Source: Candidatus Heimdallarchaeota archaeon (GTDB taxonomy: Archaea; Asgardarchaeota; Heimdallarchaeia; Heimdallarchaeales; Kariarchaeaceae). From it: a stretch of 12,445 bases of DNA. A model generated the notes under the pieces. The model worked only from the letters and a program-made list of their open reading frames with translations, was not told the DNA's origin and ran no database searches. Positions 1 through 6,897 of the stretch are shown here, piece by piece. Within the stretch, counting starts at the first letter, position 1. Each line of letters opens with the position of its first letter. A program made the translations under genes and the position numbers. The stretch lies in assembly GCA_027016475.1 (NCBI GenBank), contig JALUTL010000199.1, positions 1-12,445 on the forward strand. The letters are read 5' to 3'.

Positions 1-1067
1 GAAGTAATGTCTGTTCTGATCCGATCTGGCTGGTCTGCACGAGTCTCCACAATCAGATAACTTTCCCCTAGCCATTCTTCCTTTGACAAGGCCTCTCTTT
101 TGGTTGTTATTTCATGCAAGTTGGACAAATCAGTTTTCGAGAAGACAATCAAATATTTCCGGTGAGCAAAAGAGGAATTCTCTTGAATCAGAAGCTTTCG
201 CATATATTTCATCTGCCTTTCCCAAACATTTTGATCGATTGTCGAATCAAAGACCAAGATCATCACTTTAGCTTCAAGAATTGGAGAAAGCATTTGGTTG
301 AACGCATTTAGAACATTTCTTGGTAAATCTACAAGCCCAACAGTGTCCAATAGGTCTACAGGGAATCCAAACACCTTGGTTCGTGAAGTTTTGGCAAACA
401 TGGTTGTAAATGCCCGTTCATCCACATCTTGTACTTCCTCACCAACCAATATGTTGAAAAGAGTTGATTTGCCTGCCGAATAGAAACCGACAATCGGTAT
501 TTTGAGAACATTTCCCTCCTTGTGACCCAGATTCCTTTTTGCCATATCTTCCAGCTTTTTTCTTATCACAGCAACTCTATGCCTCAGATTAGATTCAACA
601 ACGTCCTTAAGCTGCTCTCCTCGCCCTAAATGCCTTGCCTGCCTTTCGGTCATTAAATTGCGCGTCATGGTTGATTGAGCTCGAGGATAGGTATAGAGAA
701 GGTTTGCAAGCTCAATTTGCAACTTGATTTCAGACGTACTTGATTTTCTTTCAAAAATTTCCAAAACAAGCATAATTTTGTCAGTAACCCGTTTTTCGAA
801 CATCAACTCGAGATTGGAGACCTGTAGCGGGCTGAGGCTCCGATTCACAATAACCAAGTCATAATCCAAGTTTTCTAGCTCATAGTCCAAGTCTTCACGC
901 CAAGCCATTGGCAAGAAATATTCCCTGTCGAGCTTAGTTCCATGGTATCTTACCTCGTGTACCACCTCATATCCTGCCGCGGATGCCAGATCATGAATTT
1001 CATCATCGGGAGGTTCATTTTTCGGAGCATGAATTACAAGAATTGCTTTTTCTGCGAGTTCTGACAC
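1..1067 (-). CDS. hflX: HflX-like GTPase, C-terminal part cut by window edge
   Basis: About 355 residues are visible. The N-terminal region has the HflX-domain signature NRSLSPLQVSNLE (about residues 75-87), followed by RVTDKIMLVLEIF and a coiled linker containing LGRGEQ, the counterpart of GPGE in HflX. The GTPase domain has a P-loop GFYSAGKST (HflX usually GYTNAGKST), a switch region FTTMF, and G3 DTVGLVDLP (usually DTVGFIRDLP). G4 reads SKTD instead of NKxD. Known family members bind 50S ribosomal subunits and split or rescue stalled ribosomes; the role here is inferred. The frame has no ATG before a stop at 1155-1157. GTG at 1065-1067 is the best start because homology begins just after it and a TATA-like CTATATAT lies about 25 bases upstream, which fits a leaderless mRNA. 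The gene is divergent from the PadR gene. The assignment is confident as HflX family; the exact subfamily is less certain. Confidence 0.87.
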   Translation of the reverse strand, partial: MSELAEKAILVIHAPKNEPPDDEIHDLASAAGYEVVHEVRYHGTKLDREYFLPMAWREDLDYELENLDYDLVIVNRSLSPLQVSNLELMFEKRVTDKIMLVLEIFERKSSTSEIKLQIELANLLYTYPRAQSTMTRNLMTERQARHLGRGEQLKDVVESNLRHRVAVIRKKLEDMAKRNLGHKEGNVLKIPIVGFYSAGKSTLFNILVGEEVQDVDERAFTTMFAKTSRTKVFGFPVDLLDTVGLVDLPRNVLNAFNQMLSPILEAKVMILVFDSTIDQNVWERQMKYMRKLLIQENSSFAHRKYLIVFSKTDLSNLHEITTKREALSKEEWLGESYLIVETRADQPDRIRTDIT

Positions 1068-1088
1068 TAATTTGCTATTATTCTCAAG

Positions 1089-1096
1089 ATATATAG
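1089..1096 (-). promoter_or_regulatory. TATA-like box of the HflX-like gene
   Basis: The minus strand reads CTATATAT here, centred about 25 bases before the GTG start at 1067. No SD precedes that start. The spacing matches an archaeal TATA box driving a leaderless transcript. It is called from position and composition only. Confidence 0.5.
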
Positions 1097-1150
1097 GTGT
1101 TTGGAAGAAAGAAGCGCGCTGAAAAAAATTTTGTATTACATACCCAAAAC

Positions 1151-1173
1151 AATATTATGAAAATCATAATATT
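1151..1173. promoter_or_regulatory. Palindromic operator candidate for the PadR-family regulator
   Basis: Arms AATATTATGA (1151-1160) and TCATAATATT (1164-1173) are perfect reverse complements around an AAA spacer. Beyond one mismatch, three more flanking bases pair (AAA at 1147-1149 with TTT at 1175-1177). The right arm overlaps the AT-rich TATA-like stretch 1165-1178 that would drive the downstream padR gene. PadR proteins bind palindromes as dimers and often repress their own gene, so autoregulation is the simplest reading. It also lies about 85 bases upstream of the divergent hflX start and could affect that gene. Confidence 0.65.
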
Positions 1174-1191
1174 TTTTAACACGAAATAACC

Positions 1192-1587
1192 TTGGCAATA
1201 GTGGATGGAATAGATGCGTGGACATCATATTTGGAATCCTGGAATGGAAGACTCAGAGCTGCAATTCTGGACTTGGCAATCCTATATTTGGCATCATACT
1301 CTCCAAAAAAACCCCACGCCTATTCCATCTACAAAACTCTTCAACGGGTTTGGACAAAGCACACACCGCCACTCCCAACAATTTATTCCACTATCAACAG
1401 GCTTGAGGAAAATGGATTTTTGGTTTCAGAAAGTGAAATCGAGAACAACAGAGTTCGAAAGACAATATCACCATCAAATGCAGGTTGGGAACTGCTCGAA
1501 GCAATGCAAAATGACCTTAAACACCTGCTCACCACATTTGATGAAAATCTGACTATTCTAGATCAGGAGGATTTTGAAAATGAGTGA
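1192..1587 (+). CDS. PadR-family winged-helix transcriptional regulator
   Basis: A 131-residue protein with a PadR-type winged helix. Helix 1 is RLRAAILDLAILYLAS (about residues 20-35), then HAYSIYKTLQRVW. The recognition region is TPPLPTIYSTINRLEENGFLVSE, and the wing NRVRKTISPSNAGWELLEAM resembles the usual R-K-x-Y-x-x-T-x-x-G pattern. The C-terminal helix is short, as in small PadR proteins that dimerise through it. The start is uncertain: TTG at 1192 gives the longest form, while GTG at 1201 (128 residues) lies about 26 bases after the TATA-like run and could be a leaderless start. No SD precedes either. The last codons overlap the following membrane-protein gene, so the two are translationally coupled. 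It is probably autoregulated through the palindrome at 1151-1173. The effector is unknown. Confidence 0.85.
   Translation: MAIVDGIDAWTSYLESWNGRLRAAILDLAILYLASYSPKKPHAYSIYKTLQRVWTKHTPPLPTIYSTINRLEENGFLVSESEIENNRVRKTISPSNAGWELLEAMQNDLKHLLTTFDENLTILDQEDFENE
1565..1570 (+). promoter_or_regulatory. SD sequence of the HAAS-like membrane protein gene
   Basis: AGGAGG lies inside the 3' end of padR. It is 9 bases before ATG at 1580 but only 3 before the alternative TTG at 1574, so it favours the ATG start. Confidence 0.7.
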
Positions 1588-2716
1588 ATATGACAAGCAA
1601 CCATCAGTAAGTTTGGCAATGGATGCTTCGGAAAAATTGGTTGATTTCATTAACCAAATTACATATACATTAGCATCAAAAGGGGTACCAAATGCATATA
1701 CTATTGCCAATGAAATAGAAAGTGCCATCTTGGAAGAACTTTACACACTAGGCAAGTCAACCAAAATTACATTGGATGATCTGAATATGGTACTTTCAAG
1801 ATTTGGAACACCGCAGACCATTGCAGCAAACTATACAGGAAACACAGAAACAGATGAAATTAATGATCACTTTGCACCAACAGACGTTCAATTTCCCATG
1901 GATAAATTTGTTGAAGCCATAAGTCGCCCATTTCCTGCCAAATTGCCGAAAAGAAAAATCGGGGACGATGATTCAGCATCCCTAGCAATAAGACAGTTAA
2001 TAAGCTGGATTGTATTGGTTAGTCCTTTTATCTTTGTTGGACTGGGATTAATGAGATTTCTCCAGTTCGGATATTCTGCAGACGTACGTTTCTTTTATTC
2101 AGGATATTCTTATGACAAGTTTGGCTTCTATCTACGCTGGGGCATTACATTCTTTGCGATCGGAATTTTAGTTTTCGTTGCAGGAGAACTGTATTCAGGG
2201 GCACAAGGAATTCTGTTGGAAAAGTATCGAGTGGTACTTACTTGCAGAAAGTTGTTTAGATCAGTTATCTTTATAGGAACTCAATTTTGGACAATTGTCT
2301 ATTTGTTGTCCATCCAGTGGGTCAACTTATTCACTGGAGAAGAAATAATTTTGTTGGTTAACTATAGAGAAGGATTGGAACAGATTTGGTTTCTATGGCT
2401 TTCATTGTGGACATTGGTAGAACTTACAGTATTGGCAAGAGACCATTTGGCAGGCCTGGCACCACTTCAGCCAAAATTCCCACCAAAAAATGAAATTACC
2501 AATTTGGGAAACATCCTGATTGCTATCTCCTTTCTGGCATATTTTTCATTCTATTCTTTCATCTTCATACCATGGATCGTTGTTTTCTCTGGCTTAGCCA
2601 TTCTTTACCATTTTGTCAAACGTAAAAGCAAGCATTTCAATTTGTGGATCCCTCTTCTTCTGATGCATTTCTATGTAAGTCTCATACATCTCCACCTGAA
2701 ATTTAATTTGTTTTGA
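1580..2716 (+). CDS. HAAS-like (DUF1700-type) multi-pass membrane protein, PadR partner
   Basis: 378 residues from ATG (380 from the TTG six bases upstream). The N-terminal 90 residues are soluble and helical. The stretch NEIESAILEELYTLG...DDLNMVLSRFGTPQTIAANY (about 44-85) resembles the HAAS fold found beside PadR regulators, where a conserved G-x-P-x-x-I-A ends the domain. After a charged linker come about seven hydrophobic segments near residues 140-160, 187-205, 227-249, 269-286, 309-330, 330-346 and 355-372, so the C-terminal half lies in the membrane. In bacteria PadR/HAAS-membrane pairs are thought to couple an envelope signal to gene control. Here the gene overlaps padR and must be co-expressed. 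No catalytic motif is visible. The membrane topology is clear; the HAAS assignment is a pattern match and could be wrong. Confidence 0.7.
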   Translation: MSEYDKQPSVSLAMDASEKLVDFINQITYTLASKGVPNAYTIANEIESAILEELYTLGKSTKITLDDLNMVLSRFGTPQTIAANYTGNTETDEINDHFAPTDVQFPMDKFVEAISRPFPAKLPKRKIGDDDSASLAIRQLISWIVLVSPFIFVGLGLMRFLQFGYSADVRFFYSGYSYDKFGFYLRWGITFFAIGILVFVAGELYSGAQGILLEKYRVVLTCRKLFRSVIFIGTQFWTIVYLLSIQWVNLFTGEEIILLVNYREGLEQIWFLWLSLWTLVELTVLARDHLAGLAPLQPKFPPKNEITNLGNILIAISFLAYFSFYSFIFIPWIVVFSGLAILYHFVKRKSKHFNLWIPLLLMHFYVSLIHLHLKFNLF

Positions 2717-2778
2717 AACAAGCCAGATTTCCATAGGAAAAAGCGACATTTGAAAAGCAGAACACTGAAAGGTCAATC

Positions 2779-3867
2779 ATGAACAAAACAATTCTCTATG
2801 AATGGCATAAGAAAAACGGAGAAATCATCGATTTCAACGGCTGGGCCATGCCAGTGAGATATTCGTCAATAAATGAGGAACATTTGGCTGTACGAAACGA
2901 AGCAGGCATCTTTGATGTATCCCACATGGGGCGATTTTTTGTCAATGGCCAGGATGCTGAAAAGTTGCTCGATAAGCTTGTCCCTAGAGATATCAGTGCC
3001 GTAAAGTTAGGTCAAGCAGCGTACACCTTTATGCTCAATGAAAATGGAGGCTTCAGGGATGATGTAATCATTACAAAACTGGAAAGTGAAACATTTTTGG
3101 TGGTCTGCAATGCAGGAAACCGGGAAAAAATAGGACAATGGATGCAGAAACACGCAAGCGGATTTGATGTAGAAATAGCAAATGTGTCGGACAAAAGCAG
3201 TATGTTTGCTGTTCAAGGGCCAAAAGCAAGGCAGGCACTGTCAAAGCACTGTTCAAAGGAACTCCCACCTCGGTTCCGTGCAGGGTACATTGATTTTGAC
3301 GGAATTGAGGTTCTATTCTCAGGCACAGGATATACAGGGGAGGATGGAGGGGAACTGATCATTTTTGCCGATGACCATGATGAACTCTTGGACAGAAGTA
3401 CGAAAATATGGAATGCGCTGGTTTCAGACGATGTCAGACCTTGCGGATTGGGTGCAAGAGATACATTACGTTTGGAAGTGGGATATGCACTCTATGGCAA
3501 TGACATAGATGAAACTACCCACGTACTTGAATCTGGGTTGGCATTCAAGCCATTCATGGCAATTGACAAACCTGTTGACTATATCGGAAAACAGGCAGTA
3601 ATAGAGAAGCAAGGAAAAATAGAGCGGTTCAGAATAATGTTCAAACTGATGAAGAGAGGCGTGCCCCGTCATGGATACAAGGTGTTTGTAGACGGAAAAG
3701 AAGCAGGAGTTGTGACCAGCGGAACCATGTCGCCTCTCACAAAAGAATGCATTGGAATGGCCTATGTACCAATAAGTCACAAGGAACCGGGTTCTATCTT
3801 TCAGATTGATGTCAGGGGAAAGCTTTTGGATGCTGTGGTTCTAGATGGCCCACCTTACAAAAAGTAA
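2779..3867 (+). CDS. gcvT: Aminomethyltransferase (glycine cleavage system T protein)
   Basis: 362 residues, the full usual length. It transfers the methylene group from aminomethyl-lipoyl H protein to tetrahydrofolate (or an archaeal pterin), releasing ammonia. Visible family motifs in order: GWAMPVRYSS (21-30), HLAVRNEAGIFDVSHMG (35-51), GFRDDVI with the conserved catalytic aspartate (about 94-95), GTGYTGEDGGE (182-192), GLGARDTLRLEVGYALYGND (223-242), GVPRHGYKV and GVVTSGTMSP (310-319). AAAGGT at 2768-2773 is a modest SD before the ATG. No gcvH, gcvP or lpd gene is in the window, so the partners must lie elsewhere, or this is a GcvT-like methyltransferase with another substrate. The catalytic aspartate and TGYTGEDG motif favour a true GcvT. 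It lies 62 bases after the membrane protein gene and may share its transcript. Confidence 0.9.
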   Translation: MNKTILYEWHKKNGEIIDFNGWAMPVRYSSINEEHLAVRNEAGIFDVSHMGRFFVNGQDAEKLLDKLVPRDISAVKLGQAAYTFMLNENGGFRDDVIITKLESETFLVVCNAGNREKIGQWMQKHASGFDVEIANVSDKSSMFAVQGPKARQALSKHCSKELPPRFRAGYIDFDGIEVLFSGTGYTGEDGGELIIFADDHDELLDRSTKIWNALVSDDVRPCGLGARDTLRLEVGYALYGNDIDETTHVLESGLAFKPFMAIDKPVDYIGKQAVIEKQGKIERFRIMFKLMKRGVPRHGYKVFVDGKEAGVVTSGTMSPLTKECIGMAYVPISHKEPGSIFQIDVRGKLLDAVVLDGPPYKK

Positions 3868-3920
3868 GAATCAAACTGACAATAAAAAAAACCATCTGTA
3901 TTCCCCCTATTGCGATATTG

Positions 3921-3928
3921 TTTTAAAT
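3921..3928 (+). promoter_or_regulatory. TATA-like box of the nucleoside transporter operon
   Basis: TTTTAAAT lies about 45-50 bases before the ATG of the binding-protein gene, predicting transcription start near 3950 and a short leader. That leader carries GTGAT at 3964-3968, matching the archaeal anti-SD. Confidence 0.45.
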
Positions 3929-3948
3929 TGGGAGAAAGTGAAGGATAA

Positions 3949-3961
3949 GGGTTCCAAACCC
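3949..3961. promoter_or_regulatory. Small perfect inverted repeat at the predicted transcription start
   Basis: GGGTT, spacer CCA, then AACCC. It lies between the TATA-like box and the ribosome binding site of the binding-protein gene. It could be an operator half-site pair or a 5' hairpin. Five-base arms are short enough to occur by chance. Confidence 0.3.
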
Positions 3962-3972
3962 AAGTGATAGAA

Positions 3973-5154
3973 ATGGTAAAAAGAAAAGCTTTGTACACAC
4001 TGCTGTTGCTATTCATGATGACAATTGCCAGTGGATCACTCTTCGCTACCGAAGCACAAAACACAGGTGCAGGAATTAGCGTCGCAATCGTCTACTCAAC
4101 TGGAGGACTGGGCGACCAATCATTCAATGATGCAGCCTTTGCCGGGAAGGAAAGGGCAGAAGCTAAATATCCTGACCTTGTCGTAGAACAGGTAGAGCCA
4201 GAAACTGTAACAGAGATCAATCAGTTTATCGAAAGCTTCGCCAACAACGGAACATTCGATCTGATTATTGCAATAGGATTCAGTGCCGCAGATGGAGTTA
4301 ACGCATCTGCCGTTGCACACCCCAACCAAAAGTTCATGATTGTCGATAGTGTAGTTGATCAGCCAAATGTGGCTTCAATCACCTTCAAGGAACATGAAGG
4401 TTCGTTTTTGGTCGGTGCAATGGCTGCAATGACAACACAAACAGGCAAACTTGGATTTTTGGGCGGCTTGGACATTCCATTGATCAACAAATTCCGATAT
4501 GGATATGAACAAGGTGCAAAATACATAGATCCATCTGTATCTGTCAGCGTCGCCTACAGTCCCAATCCTGAAAACCCATGGGGAGATTTGGCAGGAGGCG
4601 AATCTGTTGCAGAAGGATTTTTGGATCAAGGAATTGACATCATCTACGCAGCTGCTGGAGGCACTGGACTCGGAGTCTTCGAAGCGGTAGCAAAGAAAGA
4701 AAAGGGAGAAGCCTATGCTATCGGTGTAGATTCCAATCAGGATCACCTGAAACCAGGATATATCCTTTCATCAATGATCAAAAAAGTAGATGTAGCGGTT
4801 GAGACCCAGATTGATGCCATCGTTGCAGGAACATGGACAGCAGGTGCACAGGAATTGGGGTTGAAGGAAGATGGTGTCGACATCTCCCCAATGAACCACA
4901 CACAAGCAGAAAGGGATACCTTGTATGCCAATGGCAAAACAAGGTTTGAAATTGTTCAAGACATCAAACAAGCAATCATCAACGGTACCATCACTGTATC
5001 CCTAGATTCTGTTCCAACCGACATGAAACAGTATCCAATTAACACATTGCACTTTACACGCAAAGGAACTGAAGATGCAGTTCCATTGCCGATTGCACCA
5101 TTGATTGTGGCATTGATGGTGGCAACTGTTTTGATTAGAAAAAAGAAAACGTAA
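3973..5154 (+). CDS. BMP/PnrA-family substrate-binding protein with C-terminal membrane anchor
   Basis: 393 residues from ATG; a GTG nine bases upstream (3964) is an alternative, but its GTGAT more likely serves as the SD for the ATG. The N-terminus is a Sec-type signal peptide: a VKRK basic start, a hydrophobic core near residues 8-20, and a small-residue exit around FATEA. There is no cysteine, so it is not a lipoprotein. The BMP (PF02608) domain spans about 35-290 with VYSTGGLGDQSFND, SITFKEHEGSFLVGAM, AAAGGTGLGVFEA and IGVDSNQD, all typical of PnrA-like purine nucleoside receptors. A membrane segment, PLPIAPLIVALMVATVLI, and an RKKKT tail anchor the C-terminus, placing the domain outside the cell. 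It precedes the ATPase and permeases of the same importer. Nucleoside specificity is inferred from family and neighbours. Confidence 0.88.
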   Translation: MVKRKALYTLLLLFMMTIASGSLFATEAQNTGAGISVAIVYSTGGLGDQSFNDAAFAGKERAEAKYPDLVVEQVEPETVTEINQFIESFANNGTFDLIIAIGFSAADGVNASAVAHPNQKFMIVDSVVDQPNVASITFKEHEGSFLVGAMAAMTTQTGKLGFLGGLDIPLINKFRYGYEQGAKYIDPSVSVSVAYSPNPENPWGDLAGGESVAEGFLDQGIDIIYAAAGGTGLGVFEAVAKKEKGEAYAIGVDSNQDHLKPGYILSSMIKKVDVAVETQIDAIVAGTWTAGAQELGLKEDGVDISPMNHTQAERDTLYANGKTRFEIVQDIKQAIINGTITVSLDSVPTDMKQYPINTLHFTRKGTEDAVPLPIAPLIVALMVATVLIRKKKT

Positions 5155-5189
5155 ATTCCTAACAGCGAAACCTTAATTGTTTGACAACA

Positions 5190-5198
5190 TAATTAAAT
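5190..5198 (+). promoter_or_regulatory. TATA-like box before the ABC ATPase gene
   Basis: TAATTAAAT is centred about 27 bases before the ATG at 5221. No SD precedes that ATG. The spacing fits an internal promoter giving a leaderless mRNA for the ATPase and permeases, separate from the binding-protein promoter. Confidence 0.5.
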
Positions 5199-5210
5199 TG
5201 ACAATTTAAT
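5192..5210. promoter_or_regulatory. Perfect palindrome overlapping the ATPase promoter
   Basis: ATTAAATTG (5192-5200) and CAATTTAAT (5202-5210) are exact reverse complements around one A. The left arm covers the TATA-like box, so a protein bound here would block the preinitiation complex. Just upstream, TTAATT (5173-5178) and AATTAA (5191-5196) form a looser second symmetry. A repressor operator is likely. A terminator for the binding-protein gene is an alternative but unlikely, because the arms are AT-only in the centre. Confidence 0.5.
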
Positions 5211-5220
5211 CGACTTTTGA

Positions 5221-6897
5221 ATGGACACTGGGCCAAATCAAGTCGCAATAGTATTGGAAAACATATCCAAAAGCTTTGGCAAGGTACGTGCATTGTCAAA
5301 TGTCACGATAAAAGTAAATGAAGGAGAGATATTAGCACTTTTGGGGGAGAATGGTGCAGGAAAATCTACCCTAATGAAAATTCTGTCCGGTCTTTATCAA
5401 CCAGACAGTGGCAGAATTTTGATTAGTGATCGGTGGCTGTCTCAATTGCCAGAATCACAAAGAGTAAAAAATCAGAACGGCGACATCACCGAAGGCCTTC
5501 ATGAAATAACTATATCCAATCCTCGTGAAGGAATGTTACTAGGAATAGGCATGGTTTATCAGCATTTCCAACTTGTTGAGTCACTGACAGTCGCGGAAAA
5601 CATAACATTGGGTGATGAAATAGTAAAGTCGAAGTTTGTCATTGATGATGAACTTATGTTTGAGACAATCAGAACCCTCAGTGAAAAGTATGGGTTACCA
5701 ATAGACCCGAAAGCGAAGGTCGAAGATTTGCCGGTTGGATTGAAACAACGGGTAGAAATCCTGAAACAATTGTACAGGAAGGCAAATCTCATAATTTTTG
5801 ATGAACCAACTGCAGTTTTGACACCTCTTGAAGTGGAAGAATTGTTCAATACCATGCAAGAGCTAAAAAAAGCAGGGAAATCAATGATTTTCATTTCGCA
5901 CAAGTTAAGGGAACCTCTTGCGATTGCCGACCGAATTGTAGTGATGCGGAAGGGAGAAGTTGTGGGAGAAACCACACCATCCACAACAACAATGGCAGAC
6001 TTAGCGACCATGGTTGTTGGCAAGAAGATTGTAAGCAGTGCAGAACGGGCAAAGACCCAAACACACCAAGTGTTGTTTGAAGTGAGGGGACTGACATTGG
6101 AAAATCCCAGCTCACCAAAGCCCCTGTTGAACAACATTTCATTCAAGGTGCACACCCATGAAATTTTGGGTATTGCAGGCATTGAAGGAAATGGACAGAC
6201 TGAAATGGTCGACACGCTTGTAGGACTTCGAAAACCATCAAGTGGATCAATTGTGTTCTCGCCCCATGAGGGTCAGACCGTTGATTTCACATCCCTTTCA
6301 ACCCAAGAAATTTTGAACTCTGGCATAGCATATATTCCAGAAGATAGAGGAACTCAGGGACTGGTACAGGATTTCAACATAACGGAAAATGTATGGTTAG
6401 CTTTTCATGGATCCCCCGAAACTGCACAGAAATATGCTGAAGGACAACAAAAAACACATAACATACAATCCAAAATTTTTCTGCCACTCCAGTTGATGAA
6501 AACCACATCCTCGAAAATTGTAAATACGTTCAATGTCAAAGCCCAATCGATTAATCAACAGATTAAGAATCTCAGTGGAGGAAATCAACAGAAGGTGATC
6601 CTAGGTAGGGAATTCGCGAAGAACCCAAAATTGGTGATCGCTAGTCAACCCACCAGAGGTGTAGACATTGGCGTAATGGAACAAGTGCATACGAATCTCA
6701 TCAATCTGAGAAACGAAGGGGCAGGAATAGTTTTGGTAAGTGCAGATTTGGATGAGATATTGAAGCTGGCGGATAGAATTGTCATCCTATATGAAGGACA
6801 AATAGTAGGAGAGATGAATTCGGGAGAATTAGATCTTGAAGAATTGTCCCATCTGATGATTTCAGGGACATATTCTGAGGAGGAGAATACAAAATGA
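5221..6897 (+). CDS. Double ABC-domain ATPase of nucleoside-type importer
   Basis: 558 residues with two fused ATPase domains, as in RbsA and the bacterial NupA/YufO proteins that partner BMP binding proteins. Domain 1: Walker A GENGAGKST (42-50), Q-loop MVYQHFQLVE, signature LPVGLKQRVE (170-179), Walker B LIIFDEPTA (190-198, catalytic Glu195) and switch His227 (ISHKL). Domain 2: Walker A is altered to GIEGNGQTE (320-328), the signature LSGGNQQKV is good (451-459), Walker B is LVIASQPTRG without the acidic pair, and the switch reads VSADLDE without His. This one-active-site pattern is normal for the family. Residues about 71-95 form an extra polar loop between GRILISD and the Q-loop region that I do not expect in bacterial members. 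It couples ATP hydrolysis to import through the two permeases encoded directly downstream; the last codon overlaps the next start (ATGA). Confidence 0.92.
   Translation: MDTGPNQVAIVLENISKSFGKVRALSNVTIKVNEGEILALLGENGAGKSTLMKILSGLYQPDSGRILISDRWLSQLPESQRVKNQNGDITEGLHEITISNPREGMLLGIGMVYQHFQLVESLTVAENITLGDEIVKSKFVIDDELMFETIRTLSEKYGLPIDPKAKVEDLPVGLKQRVEILKQLYRKANLIIFDEPTAVLTPLEVEELFNTMQELKKAGKSMIFISHKLREPLAIADRIVVMRKGEVVGETTPSTTTMADLATMVVGKKIVSSAERAKTQTHQVLFEVRGLTLENPSSPKPLLNNISFKVHTHEILGIAGIEGNGQTEMVDTLVGLRKPSSGSIVFSPHEGQTVDFTSLSTQEILNSGIAYIPEDRGTQGLVQDFNITENVWLAFHGSPETAQKYAEGQQKTHNIQSKIFLPLQLMKTTSSKIVNTFNVKAQSINQQIKNLSGGNQQKVILGREFAKNPKLVIASQPTRGVDIGVMEQVHTNLINLRNEGAGIVLVSADLDEILKLADRIVILYEGQIVGEMNSGELDLEELSHLMISGTYSEEENTK
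6878..6883 (+). promoter_or_regulatory. SD sequence of permease 1
   Basis: AGGAGG inside the end of the ATPase gene, 10 bases before the ATG at 6894. It contrasts with the SD-less ATG of the ATPase gene. Confidence 0.65.

Noticed and set aside
83..483. Three small plus-strand open frames
   Set aside because: They lie antisense to the clearly conserved GTPase domain of the HflX-like gene and show no family features or SD.
3868..3920. A-rich run at 3884-3893 as a terminator of gcvT
   Set aside because: The run is A on the transcribed-sense strand, not the T-tract expected for archaeal termination of a plus-strand gene, and no hairpin precedes it.
5559..6215. A 218-residue minus-strand open frame
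   Set aside because: It is antisense to the ABC ATPase gene, low in complexity (rich in serine and phenylalanine) and has no recognisable domain.
6178..6325. Second ATPase domain as decayed, given its broken Walker A and B motifs
   Set aside because: Degenerate second sites are normal in RbsA/NupA-type double ATPases, and the frame and LSGGN signature are intact.
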